Source of the DNA: Takashimella koratensis
Lineage: Eukaryota > Basidiomycota > Tremellomycetes > Trichosporonales > Tetragoniomycetaceae
Assembly: GCA_003116875.1 (NCBI GenBank)
Contig: BCKT01000013.1
Location: 62,001 to 126,000 of the forward strand
DNA length: 64,000 nt
Direction of reading: 5' to 3'
Each line of letters opens with the position of its first letter. The stretch's first letter is position 1. The notes below the pieces were generated by a model. It worked only from the letters and a program-made list of their open reading frames with translations, was not told where the DNA came from and ran no database searches. A program made the position numbers and the translations under genes. Shown here piece after piece: positions 26,747 to 39,126 of this stretch.

Positions 26747-29700
26747 ATGCCCGTGAACACGGCGATGGCTGCGGACCCTCGAGTGCGTGAATCTGGAGCG
26801 CCGCAGAATCAGACCTGGAGACCGACGCAGTCTCCCTCGTTCCAAGTACCCCAGGTGTATGGCAGTCCAGGGCACCATCAGCAGCAGCAGCACCAGCCGG
26901 GACCGGGCGAATGGTCAGCGGCCCCCGGCCAGCCGACGGGTTACGGATACGACACGACCTTGCCATATGGCAACGACGGTAACGGGTACCACAACAATGG
27001 CGACCAGCACGGACGAGGGGGTGTGCATCCGGGCAACGACTGGACGGCGCGTTACCCTAAGGCCCAAGGTCAGGCCTCTCAGCAGTTGCCCTATGAGGAC
27101 GACGGGTGGAACGGCGCAAGATATGCTGCCGAGAACAGACGCGATCAAGAACAGCGGTACATGCCGCAACAGCAGGGGCAGTATATCCGAGACCAACAAC
27201 AGCAGCATCACCAGCGGCATCCACAACATCAGCAGCAGCAGCATCAGCAACAGCATCAACAATCTCAAGATGCAGCGGCCCGCCTCCGGGCCGAGTCAGA
27301 GCGCGTTCCGACCCCGCCGCTGCCTCAACAACAGCAACAGCCACAGCAGCAGCAGCAGCATCAACAACAACAGCAGCAGCCGAAACCAGCTCCGACGATC
27401 CAATCGCCTCAGCCCTCAGCCGTTCCATCCGCAGGAGTCGTGCGTCCAAACTCGGCTTCGACTGCATCGTCTCCTCCAATCCCGACACCTTCGCATACGC
27501 CGACACCGACTACAACTCATCAGGCCGCACCAGCAGCTATCAACCCCATATTCGCGCGCGACTCAGAGGATGCTGGCCTTATCGCTACCCCGACTCTAGC
27601 TAAAACAGCCATCGTTTCTGCCGCGTTAACCCCGTCAGCGGGTAGCAATGTCTCGCCATCGTCTCCTGCTACCCCTCAGGGCGGGCTAACGTCTCTCGAG
27701 CAACTCAAGCAATTCAAAGCCCAAGTCGAGGCGAGTCGTCGTCAGGCGCGCAAAGACCTCTGGAAAGAAGCCAGACCAGCTACCGGGGATGACCCCGAAC
27801 ACAATCCCTCTGGGAACGGTAATGATGATGAGACCGGTGCCGAGAAGTTACTGCAGAGTGTAGCGGAAGACTACCTCCAATCGGTCCAGCAGACGCAGAC
27901 CCAAGGCGGTGGTGCGAAACCGGAAGACCGAGCCGACAAGGAAGAAGGCGAAGTCGAGGCTGGCGAGATAAAGGATACCGACTCGACCAACCCCGAAGCG
28001 TTCAATCAAAAGCTTCAGCGGGAGATGGAGCTCAAGGCTCGGCTTCGGACTAAACGGTCTCACGACCGGGCCGACGCGGTATACGACCACCCGCCGCCTG
28101 CTGGGTCCGGAGCTAACAGTGAGCGCCCGGGCTCGTACGCCGATCACGGTGCAGACAGGGACATTAAACGACCTCGGCCTGGAGAATCCCCCAACGCTCG
28201 TCATCCGTACACTCACGACGATCGGCGCGAGTTTGTGCCAGCTGCCCGACGCAGCTCGGTAGGGGACTACGACCAGAACCGACCTGGTGCTAAGGGTAAG
28301 ACGAGTCGCAGTCCCTCGGCGACTTACGAGCGGCGTGACCCAAGAGATAGCTATGCGTCTGCTCCTCGGCAGTCTGTCACTGCCCAGCGGTACTCGGCCA
28401 CCTCTACAGCTCAGAGCTACGCAAGATCGCCTTCGGCGTACTCGACTCATACGCACCGGCCGTCGGCAAGGCCAGAGACCCCACCGCTCCCCTCGCAAGG
28501 AGGGTCTAGAGACTACAGCGGTGTTGCCGTGGACGATCGTGACAGAGGCAGGGATAGGACTGATTCGCGCGAGGTGTGAGTTTTGGTACTACCAGATTCG
28601 GGAGTCAGAGACAGAATGTGATCCGGTGATAGCGCACCAGAGCTAGGTATCTGGTCTGCGGTGGTATCTGCTTTAATCGTGCCGCTGAGACCGCCATCTT
28701 TGGCTCTTCCTTAGACACCCTGCGACCGCCCGAGGCGGTGATCCCAACGAACGTGGCGACCAACGACCCCAGCCTGTCCGTGTACCTGAATCCAAGGATC
28801 AACCTACATCCACTCCCGCTCCAGCTGTCCCTGCCACTGCCGCGGGGACCTTCCTCGCTCCTGGAGTCATGGAAACTATCTCTGCTCTCAAGGCACAGCT
28901 CGGATTCTTGGAGACACTTGCACAAAACTCGGCCACGCCCACGCCCGGGGTTCTCGAGACTGTCCAGGCGCTGAAAGCGCAGATGGGGTTCCTCGAGACC
29001 ATGTTGACCGGTGGAGCTACGGGACAAGGAAATACGCTGATCAGTCCGCTGACTGTGGACGCGGGTGCGCGACCTGCATCAATGGGTGGAGCAGCCGCGC
29101 CCGCTGCTACCGCTCCAACGAGTGGATATCAGTCCCGACCTGCGGCAGATACGAATTGGGAGCAACGTCCACCCCTGCCGCATGTTAGGGAGAGGGATGA
29201 CCCGCCACACTACGCTCGGCCAGTGGAGTATGAGGCTGCGCGTCCCCCTGCCCCGTATGATAACCGACGGGCGGCAAGTGTCGTCCGCATTGAAAGAGAC
29301 GAGACACGTCCCCGAGAGGGTGAGTACCATTATGCACCTCGGCGTGCCTTCACTCCACCTCCCCGGGCCGAGGCTAGGCACCCGGCTTCGTACGATCCCG
29401 CCTACGACCGCGATGCAGGGTACCGCCACCCTCCTCCTCCCAGCTACGACCGGGACCGTCGTGAGCCCGAGCCGTACCACGCTCCTCCGCCCTCCCGAGC
29501 ACCCCGGCGCGAACACTACGGCACTTCGTCCCTTCAGTCCCAAATTTCCTCCGACATGCCACCGCCCCCTTCCCACTCCGCCAACAGGGACAATTACGCG
29601 CGCCCGTCTCCTCCGCCCAGCGACTATTTTGAGACCAACACCAACTCGAATACAAAGTACGTCCGTCGTTCGCCGCCGCCTGCGCACGGGCACGGACACG

Positions 29701-29987
29701 GGGACTACGACGATCCGCATCACCCGCAAGGGTACCGGAAGCGCTCGTCCTCCGTGTCCGAGTACGGCCGAGGCGGGGGGCATAGCGATAGGGGCACCCC
29801 GAGGGGTAGAGGGAGAGGAACGTATAGAGGAAGAGGAAGTAAGAGAGGGTCTCCAGGAATTCCGGCAAGTGTCGATGGGGATTATCATCATCGGTACGAA
29901 GGGGAAGAAGATAGGAGGAGGAGCAGAGGAAGTCCGAAGAGGGCGAGAGGAAGGGGAAGAGGAAGAGGAAGAGGCAGGGAGCCTTGA
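26747..29987 (+). CDS. Low-complexity Gln-rich and Arg/Gly-rich protein
   Basis: Two exons (26747-28575, 28715-29987) give 1033 residues. The N-terminal 200 residues are rich in Gln/His/Pro with runs coded by mixed CAG/CAA. A Ser/Thr/Pro region follows, then a charged helical stretch with FKAQVEASRRQARKDLW near residue 330. An Asp/Arg region comes next. Just into exon 2 is a tandem 17-residue repeat (METISALKAQLGFLETL and LETVQALKAQMGFLETM). The C-terminus is Pro/Tyr/Arg-rich and ends in RGRGRGRGR-type repeats. RGG/RG tails and Q-rich tracts are typical of RNA-binding and condensate proteins, but no RRM or other folded domain is visible, so a nuclear RNA role is only a guess. Confidence 0.75.
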
Positions 29988-30623
29988 GGAAGTATCTTTA
30001 GATAGCTAGTTGGTATTATCAAGTGGTTCAGATCTTGGGGATGAGCGAATTTCGAGGACGTGGGAAGCAAGGAATATCGTATTTTGATCTGTTAGACGAG
30101 AATTTGAAAAACATGCATGGTGAAATTGAACACCTTGAATCTTCATCATTGACACTGCGAAAGCTAGTTGACTGCAAAGCCCACCTTTTGTCCACTTGTA
30201 CGTGCTCACAAACAGTACTGGATACATTATGTTTCGTACAGTCACCACTACAATTAATTTTTCTGCTCAGATGCTCTTGCTTCGTACTGGACTTGGTTTT
30301 AGCTTTATTGAACAACCCTTTCGCCTCGGCCTTGTTCGTGAGACTTCGATGTTCGGCAAATTCGAGAGCACCGTCAGTATTAATGGGATGCCTGGACGTC
30401 CGGCTTTCCGTTAGATTTCCGCGTACACTTTTTGCCTATCGCCCACGTTTGCGCTTGGGATGAACACCGTCCATGCGCTGCCAGCTGTTGTCTTAGTGTT
30501 CGGCAGTCATCTAAGGACTCATAACTTGTTCCGTCGGCAACAGCAAGCCGCAAGTTGAGTGGACATGATACATCCCTTCAAGTGCCTAGGCAAAAATACA
30601 TGGGTCATGCGAACAGTACAGAG
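29988..30623. other. Intergenic: convergent 3' flanks
   Basis: 636 bp between two converging genes. AT content is higher than in the coding sequence. No gene is supported. Confidence 0.4.
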
Positions 30624-31413
30624 CTACGATGCTGGGAATCCAGTCAAGGTCACTGCCGCGCCAACATTGCTATTTGGGCCGCTCAGAACCAGTCTGTTAT
30701 TATAGATGACCTGTTGATTGTTTGTGCTTGCGGAGCACTGGAGGACTCCCCCCATCACTGAGCATGTGACATCGACGACATTTGTAGCGGTAGAGTCGGC
30801 GACAAGCGCGTACCCCAGGCCCGAGTTGCTGATAGTCGACGCCCGGACGAATACTAGACGCTCGGCGTCAGCTACTGTTATACGACGCTGTAGTCAAAGC
30901 TCACCATTTGTACCGTCCGACAGGGTAAGATCGCAACTTCCGTCCAGTAGAAAAAGCGCAGCGTCCGTTACAGAGGCTCCACTCTGGACAAATGTTTGTG
31001 CGCCGCTGGCAACGGCAGATAGATATGTCGAGTCTGCAGCAGTGCCCGTCCCCGAGGCTTGAATGACGAATGTAGTGGAACCGCCGCACAATCTGTAGAA
31101 ATAGTATAAGCTCTTGGTATGCCCCGTACCAATGACGCAAAGGTTTGTTCACGGTCAATCTTGTCACCTTGTGACGGAGGACCAGTCCAACTTACATGGT
31201 GGCGGAGCCAGAGATTGTCGCTCGTTTAGCGGTACTCACCCGAGTCATCCGGCGAACAACCCGGTCTCGTGTCGTTTGCCTTCGCTGCAACGCGTCAAGG
31301 TTTCGCTGAGTGACGCCGCGAGTGAGCTTAGCGTGACCCTCGTTGAAAGAAGAGCCCCAAACCGACGCTGAGCACACGAGAGCGATTGAGAGCAGGGCAG
31401 ACAGTTGGACCAT
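30624..31413 (-). CDS. Secreted protein with kexin-like sites, unknown function
   Basis: Three exons (31413-31196, 31092-30905, 30853-30624) with in-phase gtaagt/gtgagc donors and ctacag/ctag acceptors give 211 residues. The ATG opens a signal peptide (MVQLSALLSIALVCSASVWG). A basic pro-region follows with dibasic sites LQRR, VVRR and AKR, then a Ser/Thr/Gly/Ala-rich, probably beta-structured part. Two cysteines fall in the middle exon and two more near the end (VTCSVMGGVLQC). The layout (signal, pro-region, dibasic site, Gly/Thr/Ser-rich mature part) matches the tandem family at 37.7-43.9 kb, although sequence similarity is weak and it lacks the NAERFARG motif. No known domain is recognised. 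Confidence 0.7.
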
Positions 31414-33077
31414 TGCCGGTGATGATTGAATGGGGGGGACGGCGATAGAATGCACTGTTCATGGCAGGCGTTATATTGTATGTATGTCACTGTGTACGGA
31501 CACGGTTTCGCCAATGCCGTGTTTGTTCTGACCTTCTCCCAAGAAACATTGCACACGGTCACGCGGACCCACACAGAGGTACATGCCTCTTCCGTTGGGA
31601 CACCAAGCCATAGTATCATGCTGGAATGTTAAGCCGACACCTTACTCTGTTTGATACCTCACATGCTGTTGCACAATACGGTACGTGTACAATACCTCTT
31701 CCGTTAAGACACGGCAACGCCACCGGAATACCCAGGAACAGACCGGTGAAGAACACCGATTGAGGGCTATATCGTTGTACTGCAGAAACCTGACATACAG
31801 TACATCATCATGACACATACGGGTTACTCGTGTTGGGTGCTCTGTTGGTGGTTGGCGTTGCTCCTTGTCGTGCTTCAGAGCTAGGGATGTGTACAGTACC
31901 GGGAAAGGAGAGTGAGGGAGAGTCAATGGGCGTGTCGGTGAACGTGCTGTACGCTGAGATGAGAAAACTGACGCCCAGTGTCTTTTTTTGGGAATTCAGC
32001 CACGAAAGCTTGGCATGACCAACCACTCCTCAACGCCTCTTCCTCCAGCCATCCTGAATTTCCCTTTTGTCTCCACCGGTTTCAACCATTCCCCAATCTT
32101 CGTCTTTTGTTGTGCTGGAACCGTGCCAAAACACGGCGACGCCAAGAGGTCACCCCGGGGGGCGCAAGAGCTGATACGGTGTCACCGAGCTGGTCAGGTA
32201 CAGTACCGGCTGCATGATCAGACAGCATGACACGCATATAAGATGGCCAAACAGGCAACAATGGTCGCAATTCAGGGGGTTCTTTTATTACGTAATAGCT
32301 CTGTACTGAAGCTCGTCCAAACAGGTTGTACTACAGTGAGTAGATCTGTACTCTCGAGCTTGGGCCAATGCTTGGGGGATGCAACTGGCGGCCGGCCTAC
32401 TGCTGTTGCGGTATGGTTTGGTACTGATTTGGGTCTTTGTGCGCGCCGTTGGAGGCCAAATGACTCGGAAGCACGAGCAGTCCATCAAAGGTCAAGCTTT
32501 TGTTAAACCGAGCCCAGAGTGTAGAGCCAGTGATTTTCACGCCTCTCTGCTATATCGTGAGACTTGGCCCCATCTGCCTCAGCAAATAAGCAACCAGATT
32601 GGCTTGAGGGCCTCGACAACATAGCAGCCTCTGATTTCAACAACCTGCGGGTGGAAGAAACGCCGCGTCCTTCGTTCAAACCGAGCTGACAGTGGACTAG
32701 CCTGTTGATAAGCCGGTAGGACAGCCAGCCTGCATGGGAGTTGTCTTAGCGGAGGTGCCGGGTGCTCGCGGCGCCATCAGCGGCTCATCGCTCGGTTGTT
32801 AGTCTCCACCAACGGCCGACTGAGCATGGTTCCAGTAGGCACGGTTATCGGAGTGATCGGAGAATCAACTTTATCCGGCGGCTCCGACGGGACGAAAAGT
32901 GCGATGGAGACTTAAGTGTGCCCGCGGCGTCGCCCGACGATATCTGGTCCCAACTTTTTGAATCGATTGACCACCATATCATCTCTCAAACAACTTGAAC
33001 TCTCTTGACCACTTCCTGCGCGGCTTTCCTCGTCCCACTCCAACTCTCCACTCACTCCTCCTCTAATCATCGCCATC
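31414..33077. other. 1.7-kb gene-free region with GTAC palindromes
   Basis: No gene is supported. It is the upstream region of the secreted gene at 31413 and of the aminotransferase at 33078. It contains ACAGTAC at 31797-31803, GTACAGTAC at 31891-31899 and the perfect palindrome GGTAC-A-GTACC at 32197-32207. Confidence 0.5.
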
Positions 33078-34816
33078 ATGCCGCTCCCCAAGTCGCTCGA
33101 CCTCTCTCACCACCTCTCGACGCTGTCGGTGTCGCGTCACCCGTCTCCTCTCAAGGACATTATCAACTACATGAACCTCCCTGGCATGATCTCTCTTGCT
33201 GGTGGACTTCCTCATCCTTCTTTCTTCCCTATCACCTCCGTTCGCGCGTCCGCCTACCCCCAATCGACTGTCCTGGACCCGGCCAACCCAGTGATCCCGG
33301 GGTCCAGCGCTAGCGGCGCCTCGGGTAGCGGCACTGTCGAGCTCTCTGTTCCTCGCGAGCCAGGAACCTCTCCATTCTTCCTCACCGACCTCTTGCAATA
33401 CTCTGCACCTGCTGGGCACCCGAAGCTCCGTCAGTTCGCTCGCGATCTCGCAACTCGCCTCTACCCGCCCGCCTACGCCGACTGGGATGTCCTTCTCAAC
33501 TGTGGCTCCACGGACGGGTGGTGCAAGGTTGCTGGTCTCCTCCTCGAACGCGACGACTACGTGCTTTGTGAGGAGCAGATCTACCCCTCAGCTCAGGCTC
33601 TATTCATCCCCATGGGTTGCAAGGCCGTTCCCATCCCCGTCGACGGAGACGGCATGCTCCCAGCTGCCCTCTCCTCAGCCCTCGGGGACTGGGACGAGAA
33701 GGTCCGAGGCCGCCCCCGCCCTCACGTACTCTACATCGTTCCCGTCGGCCAGAACCCGCTCGGTACCACCATGAAAGCAGAGCGACGGAAGCAGATCTAC
33801 GACGTCTGCAAGCAATTTGACGTGATTATCGTAGAGGACGACCCATACACTATGTTGCAGTACGGCGAGTATACTCTAGGGGAGGCGCGAACCGGCCCGG
33901 CCGCAACGGAGATTGACGCATTCGTGACCGGGATGGAGAAGAGCTTCTTGAATATTGACACGGACGGCCGTGTCATCCGCCTCGACACGTTCAGCAAGGT
34001 CGGTTGCCTCGAGAAGATCTTCGCAGTTGGGTTTGAAAGCTGACAACGTTTACAGACCCTGGCACCGGGCGCCCGACTCGGCTGGTTCACGGCCAACCCA
34101 GTCTTCATCGAGCGCCTTCTCCGTGCTACAGAGGTGCAAACTCAGGCTCCCGCTGGTCTCTCCCAGGTGAGCTTCAAGTGTGACCACCTCAGTAGAAGGG
34201 AGGCTAACGTCGCCTGTTTCACGGCCCCAGGCTGTTATTGGACAATTGCTCGAGGCGTGGGGAATGGATGGGTACCTCGAGTGGCTCACCAACCTCAAAG
34301 AGCAGTACCGCGTCCGCCGAGACTGGATGGTGGGTTGCGCAGCCGTCTTACCTCCAGAATCTGTACTGACCCTATCCCAAATCCTAGATCGACGCCATTG
34401 CCGAGAGCTTTGAGCTTGTCCCCTCGTCCTCGTCTGGGATCCCAGGAGCCGAAGGCCTTGTCGCCTTCGTACCGGGCTCGTCTCGCGCTAAACCAGTCTT
34501 CTCTTTCGTACCTCCGACTGGCGGCATGTTCCTCTGGTGCAAGGTATACTACTCGACCAACCCGTCTTTCTCGAAGGCGGAGCCACCCGTGACTGAGGCA
34601 GAGTTCGAGCGAGCATTTTGGCAGCGGTTGGCGGATCAGAGCGTGCTCGTTACGCCGGGGTGGTACTACACTCCGTGGCAGGGAGCGGGCGTGCAGACAG
34701 TCACGGAGAAAGGAGTCGGTCACTTCAGGCTTGCGTTTAGTTACGAGACCAAGGCGGACATGGAGGAGGGCATCCGGCGGTTGGCAAAGGCCATGACCGC
34801 GGAGTGGACGGCATGA
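33078..34816 (+). CDS. Aromatic amino acid aminotransferase (Aro8-like, PLP fold type I)
   Basis: Pyridoxal-phosphate transaminase of the class I/II family, closest to Aro8/aminoadipate aminotransferases. It would exchange amino groups between aromatic amino acids (or 2-aminoadipate) and 2-oxoglutarate. Exons 33078-33998, 34056-34166, 34231-34329 and 34388-34816 give 519 residues. N-terminal ISLAGGLPHPSFFP is the substrate-gating GGxP segment of this group. NCGSTDGWCKVAGLLL begins the large domain; IVPVGQNPLGTTM carries the PLP-ring asparagine; VEDDPYTMLQYG carries the pyridine-nitrogen aspartate and tyrosine; RLDTFSKTLAPGARLGW has the Schiff-base lysine and phosphate-binding arginine. FRLAFSYE holds the carboxylate arginine. 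A Ser/Gly insertion sits near residue 75-90. Cytosolic, since no targeting peptide is visible. Confidence 0.93.
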
Positions 34817-34932
34817 GAGGATAGTTTCCTGGTAGAGAGGGAACTGTAATACGAACGATGCATGGATAGTTCATCCGAGGGTGCACGATGTCCTTTCTCC
34901 TCTATTGATACACAATGTTTGGCTGTCGATCA

Positions 34933-36464
34933 TTACTCGCGGCCAGATGCTTCCAACTCTTTGAACACCTCGTCATCTTTCGGACCAATGAATCTGGGAA
35001 ACAACGGTGTCAACGTCAACTGATGAATACATCCACAAAGACTCACGGTCGGACGAGTCGATGAAAACTTGTGTCTTCTGTCCGGATCGAATGTGGTGAA
35101 AGCTTCGACAGGTACTGCATCGCGAGCGACTCCCAAGCATGGTACCTGATCGCGACTCGTCAGAGGGGTCCGCCCTGATTAACACTGCTCGCAAGCTTAC
35201 GCATATTGACCCGACTTGATAAAGTCGTAATCGTTTCGTTCGTGTGTGTACTGAACCTCCTCACCGTGCCACATGGGCCAGAAGAACGCGCGAGAGTTGA
35301 GCACTTGAATATCTTCTGGATGCTGCCTCGCCAGTTCCTACCAACCGTAGAAGGTAAGCTGTCGTATTTATTGCATAAGGGAGCCATCGCCAGCACTCAC
35401 CCAAGGTTTCCGCACGCTGTGCCCTGCCCAATCGTACTCGTCGTAGGTCTCATACGAAAGCAGCCATCGATCCAAAAATGACGAGCCCGGTTCGGAAATG
35501 ATTACCGCGTTCTATGACAATGTCAGCAGCTGGTCAACCATGCGTTATCAGACGCTTACGCAGAGGCCTTCGGGATCCAAGGGTCCTCTTCGGGAATCGG
35601 GACTCGCTTCCCAACCCATGGTCATTGGGTAATACATCAGATCATCAAACGGTTTCACCCTGCAACATCGGCACTGTCAGATTTTGCCTGCCGATAAAGA
35701 GACACCTGACTCACACAAACATGTCGATATCTAGATAGATGCCCCCCGAGTGTTTCAAAGCCAAGAGACGGAGCACGTCTGCTTTGTGTGCAAAGTGATC
35801 TATTGGTTTCCCCATGATGGAATCTGGCACCTCCGTCTTGATGAGGGTGAGCGAGGGTTCAATGAGACGCCACCATGGACCCGTGGGAAGGTGCTTGTAG
35901 TGGCTGATCCCATTTAGCTGGGCCCTGACCATAACGACATTGTCTCAGTCGCACTCACAAGTAGATCTTTTCCGGTTTTAAGTGTATCATCGCACTCCGA
36001 ACAGCCAGGTATGCGTAGTAGGGCAACGCCTCCGCCTCTTTCCCTTCCTCTACTGGTTTCAACCCGTAAACGTAGTGTACGGAGTTGGGCACAACCATCC
36101 CCTTCTTCTTCGGCGCCAGGGGCGCAGGGAGATGAGCCGGTCTCGTATCGGGTGGAGGCAGAAATGATGATGATGGTACGAGAAACGATGAGCGAGTTCG
36201 ATGTGGGGACGAGTAAAAGGCAGCGAATGGATTATGGTAGATGCCCAGGAATAGAATCAAGGTGAGGACGATCGCGAGGGGGGCTGGTGGAAAGCTGTAC
36301 CTCCTTCCGCCGAGCTGAACCGACTGCGCGAATAGAGGTGAAAGTCAGCGACTGGCGTGACAACAGGCCCACAACTATCCCGAGAGTCTATGCATAGACG
36401 CAAAAGGCATCTTAAGTCCACTCACCACGGGCTTCCCAGCTTTCATCCATATTGGCAACACCAT
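34933..36464 (-). CDS. GT32-type glycosyltransferase, type II membrane protein
   Basis: Probable Golgi sugar transferase with the DXD sugar-binding domain found in Och1-like and related GT32 enzymes. The first exons are 36464-36426 (13 codons), 36323-35959 and 35903-35715; several further exons run to the stop at 34933. A short basic N-terminus and a hydrophobic segment (about residues 26-42, LAIVLTLILFLGI) make a signal anchor. A Pro/Ser stem follows, then PNSVHYVYGLKP. The catalytic core has KADVLRLLALKHSGGIYLDI with DID as the metal-binding DXD. MGWEASPDSRRG and the WAQHSV region complete the core. The donor sugar and acceptor are unknown. It ends 117 bp beyond the aminotransferase stop on the opposite strand. 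Confidence 0.85.
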
Positions 36465-37764
36465 CCCGCGCGGCGAACCAGTCAACGGCGGAGGGTTTGA
36501 GCGGGACCTAGCGTGCGCGTGTGATCGGGGACGAAACAACCACGACTTTGCAGAGGTGGGCGTCGGGGAGTCGCCAGAAGCAGAGAGCGGGTAAACAGGA
36601 GGCGCTCGACGCGTATGGGCGCCTGGGTTGGGGTAGGTGTGGGTCGTCGTGGTGAAGGGGGGATTGCTGCGTGGATGTCAAGATGGGCTGGGAGGAGATC
36701 AAGATCAAGACGAGACCATTTCGGGAGGCGAGCGAGCGGAGAGATTGCTGATCTCCGTTCAGGCAATCCATTGCTAGAATCTGTGCCCTCTTTCACCGGA
36801 TTTACTATGGTCACATCTCGGCTTGTTTGGCTCAAGCGCACCGTGGCGGTCACAACCCTCGGTGATTCAAGCAGCGCTCAGAGCACGCCGAGCGTAATGT
36901 ACAAGTACTGCTCAGCATGCGTAGGGTCGGTGCGATGCAAATGCCCATTATCTGGCAAGGCACCCAGGTCCGCGGCTTTTACTGGTAAAAGCTTCACCTA
37001 CCGTGACGGTTCACGTGTCACCTCGGAAACTCCACTCCGACTTACGCCGACGATTCCTCGCCTCGGTCTTCACCGTCGGCTGTCCATCTCATGTCTCATA
37101 TCACACTTCCAATTGACATGACAACCTTGGTTGCCAAACAAGCAGCCCGGCGTCAGGTACACCGCCAATGACTCGTCCAGTGGTACGCCGTCACCGTGGC
37201 GTCAAGGATCATCCCCAGGTACAATGGTGCGATAATTTCGTCCCATCCCACAGGTCAACCATCAGTTTCGCTGGAAAGACTCTTCCGCAGCGATTCTGTT
37301 TCATCTCTTGCCATCTCAAACAAGCATCCCTTCCAATAGACTTTTGGCTTGCTCCATTCTTGGAACAACGCCAAGATTGCTGATTTCAGGAACAAAGTTG
37401 ACGTTGATGATCATCCGATGAGCATCCCTACACAACTCAAGGGGCTTGGCATCTGCGTCTTGAAATCCTGACATTGCCATGTTGTACAGAAGAGGTGCTG
37501 TAGACCGCAGTCGATGAGGGACTGATACAGTACAATGTTGAACAGCCATGTCGGCGCCAACGACCAGCCGCAGGGTTGTGGTCGTGGTTCAAGGTGGCGC
37601 AAGCTTGCTGGCTGGAGCGTGAAACCCTTTCACAAGTCGAAAGAGCTCAGACAGTGCTCTGCCTGCTCAACATATAAGATGCTAGTGCTGTGGTCTACTC
37701 TGGCTTATTTTATCAACCCTTCTGAAACGTTCCTAACCTTTTCACCAACACACGGTCATTCAAT
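36465..37764. other. 1.3-kb gene-free region upstream of secreted gene A
   Basis: Contains the 5' flanks of the glycosyltransferase (-) and secreted gene A (+). An open frame at 36615-37121 has no homology or splice support. ACAGTAC lies at 37527-37533 and TATAAG at 37673-37678. Confidence 0.5.
37673..37678 (+). promoter_or_regulatory. TATA-like box of secreted gene A
   Basis: TATAAG about 90 bp before the ATG at 37765, a spacing compatible with a TATA element and a short leader. Confidence 0.5.
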
Positions 37765-38770
37765 ATGCTTGCCTCCCAGATCCTCCTGGCAGCCTTTGCT
37801 CTCCTCTCCACTGCTCTTGCTTCTCCAATCAGCGAGAGCGGTCTTAACAATGCCGAACGTTTTGCTCGAGGTCTCCCCCCCAAAGCACCGTCCCGCCGCT
37901 TTCACTCTTCGCGAACTAGGCGTAAGTGTTTTCATGAAAGCCAGCATCAGGGCAAAGTCTAATTTGCAAGTGATGAGGAGACTTTCTGATTCGCTATGGC
38001 ACAGCCGCGCTCGCTAGGCGAAGTGGCCTTTCAACCGCCTCGACAGGTGAGTCAGCCCAGCTACGTGTGCTCATGGTTCGCTTCGCTCACGAAATCTTCA
38101 CCCAAACTCCTCTGTAGTCTCTGCGTACGACGGTACCACTTTGCTTGGCGGTCTGTACATGAATGGGTGGCTTCAACTGAGCGTACGTAAGAGCGATCTT
38201 CCTTTGTTGTCTTTATCCTTCCAATGTTCGCGAAGCCATTCATGATACTCATCGCTTGGTTTTCATCTAGCCAACGTCTTCGACATCATTCATCCAATCA
38301 TCAACACATGGAGACAACGGCTTCACTTTGGGTATGAGCAACGGAGATGTCGTGCTCATCGAGGGAGGTGACCTGAGCTCTACCACGTGAGTGAAGATAG
38401 ATTGCATCTCTTCCTAGACTTCGAGTCCTGGCTCTCTTCTCCTGAAGGTTCTGGGGTTTATACTGATCATCGAAGTGATCTCGTCTTCTACGACACCGGA
38501 GTGCAAAATTCAGACACAGGAGATGCAAGGACATGGAGGTCCACGCATGGTCCGTCGCAGGCAACCAGTGTCTGGAACATTGACTCTACCACCGGCAACC
38601 TCTACGTTTCGTGGCCACAGACCGACGGATCCAGCGTCATCCCATCGTTTTGGTATTCGGCTTCGTACAACAATGGCGAGATCTTCGCGGCAGAGTCGGC
38701 TGCCGCGGTGCAGACTGCGACCGGCCAGTCTTCCACGACCTTCACCCAAGTTACACTCAAGCCAAACTAA
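37765..38770 (+). CDS. Secreted protein family member A (NAERFARG pro-region)
   Basis: Five exons (37765-37921, 38005-38046, 38118-38182, 38271-38386, 38476-38770) give 224 residues. Residues 1-20 form a signal peptide. The pro-region holds LNNAERFARGLPPKAPSRR, a motif common near the N-terminus of basidiomycete small secreted proteins, then ALARRSG, a likely kexin site in exon 2. The mature part is cysteine-free and rich in Ser/Thr/Gly/Asn, with TTLLGGLYMNGWLQL, HGDNGFTLGMSNGD and the family signature TSVWNIDSTTGNLYVSWP near the end. Intron phases are 1-1-0-2, as in members B and C. A surface or extracellular role is inferred; no enzyme motif or known fold is recognised. It is the most divergent of the three intact copies. 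Confidence 0.8.
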
Positions 38771-39126
38771 GAATTGATGTCAAAAGCATTGGTGTCCGAA
38801 GAATGTCGAATAGATCTTGCCGGGCGATTGCGTAGTAAAGCCAAGACAAGGCTTCTGTCCTCTTTGGTTTCTTTCTCCCCTTAATTTTATTCCGGGATGT
38901 TCATAGACCTTTATCATGAATCCTTCGTCTCCTTTTCACCCCCGAAGCCCGGTGAACGAGAAACTTATAGCCGAACCAAAACGTCGGTACGCGCTGGTGG
39001 CATGTCGACCGTCGTTCCTTGCTCAGCGCTGAAAAGCGCCCTGCTGCTTCTGAAAAATTCTAATGACATGACTGTCCCTCTCCCGTTTTTAGTGGCTGTG
39101 CCGTCGTTCCAGAGTGGCCGATTGTC
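38771..39126. other. Intergenic between secreted genes A and B
   Basis: 356 bp containing the end of A and the promoter of B. CTTATAG at about 38963 could serve as a weak TATA element. Nothing else is recognised. Confidence 0.4.

Noticed and set aside
36615..37121. 168-codon open frame upstream of secreted gene A
   Set aside because: No homology, no splice context and odd composition; it covers the glycosyltransferase 5' flank.
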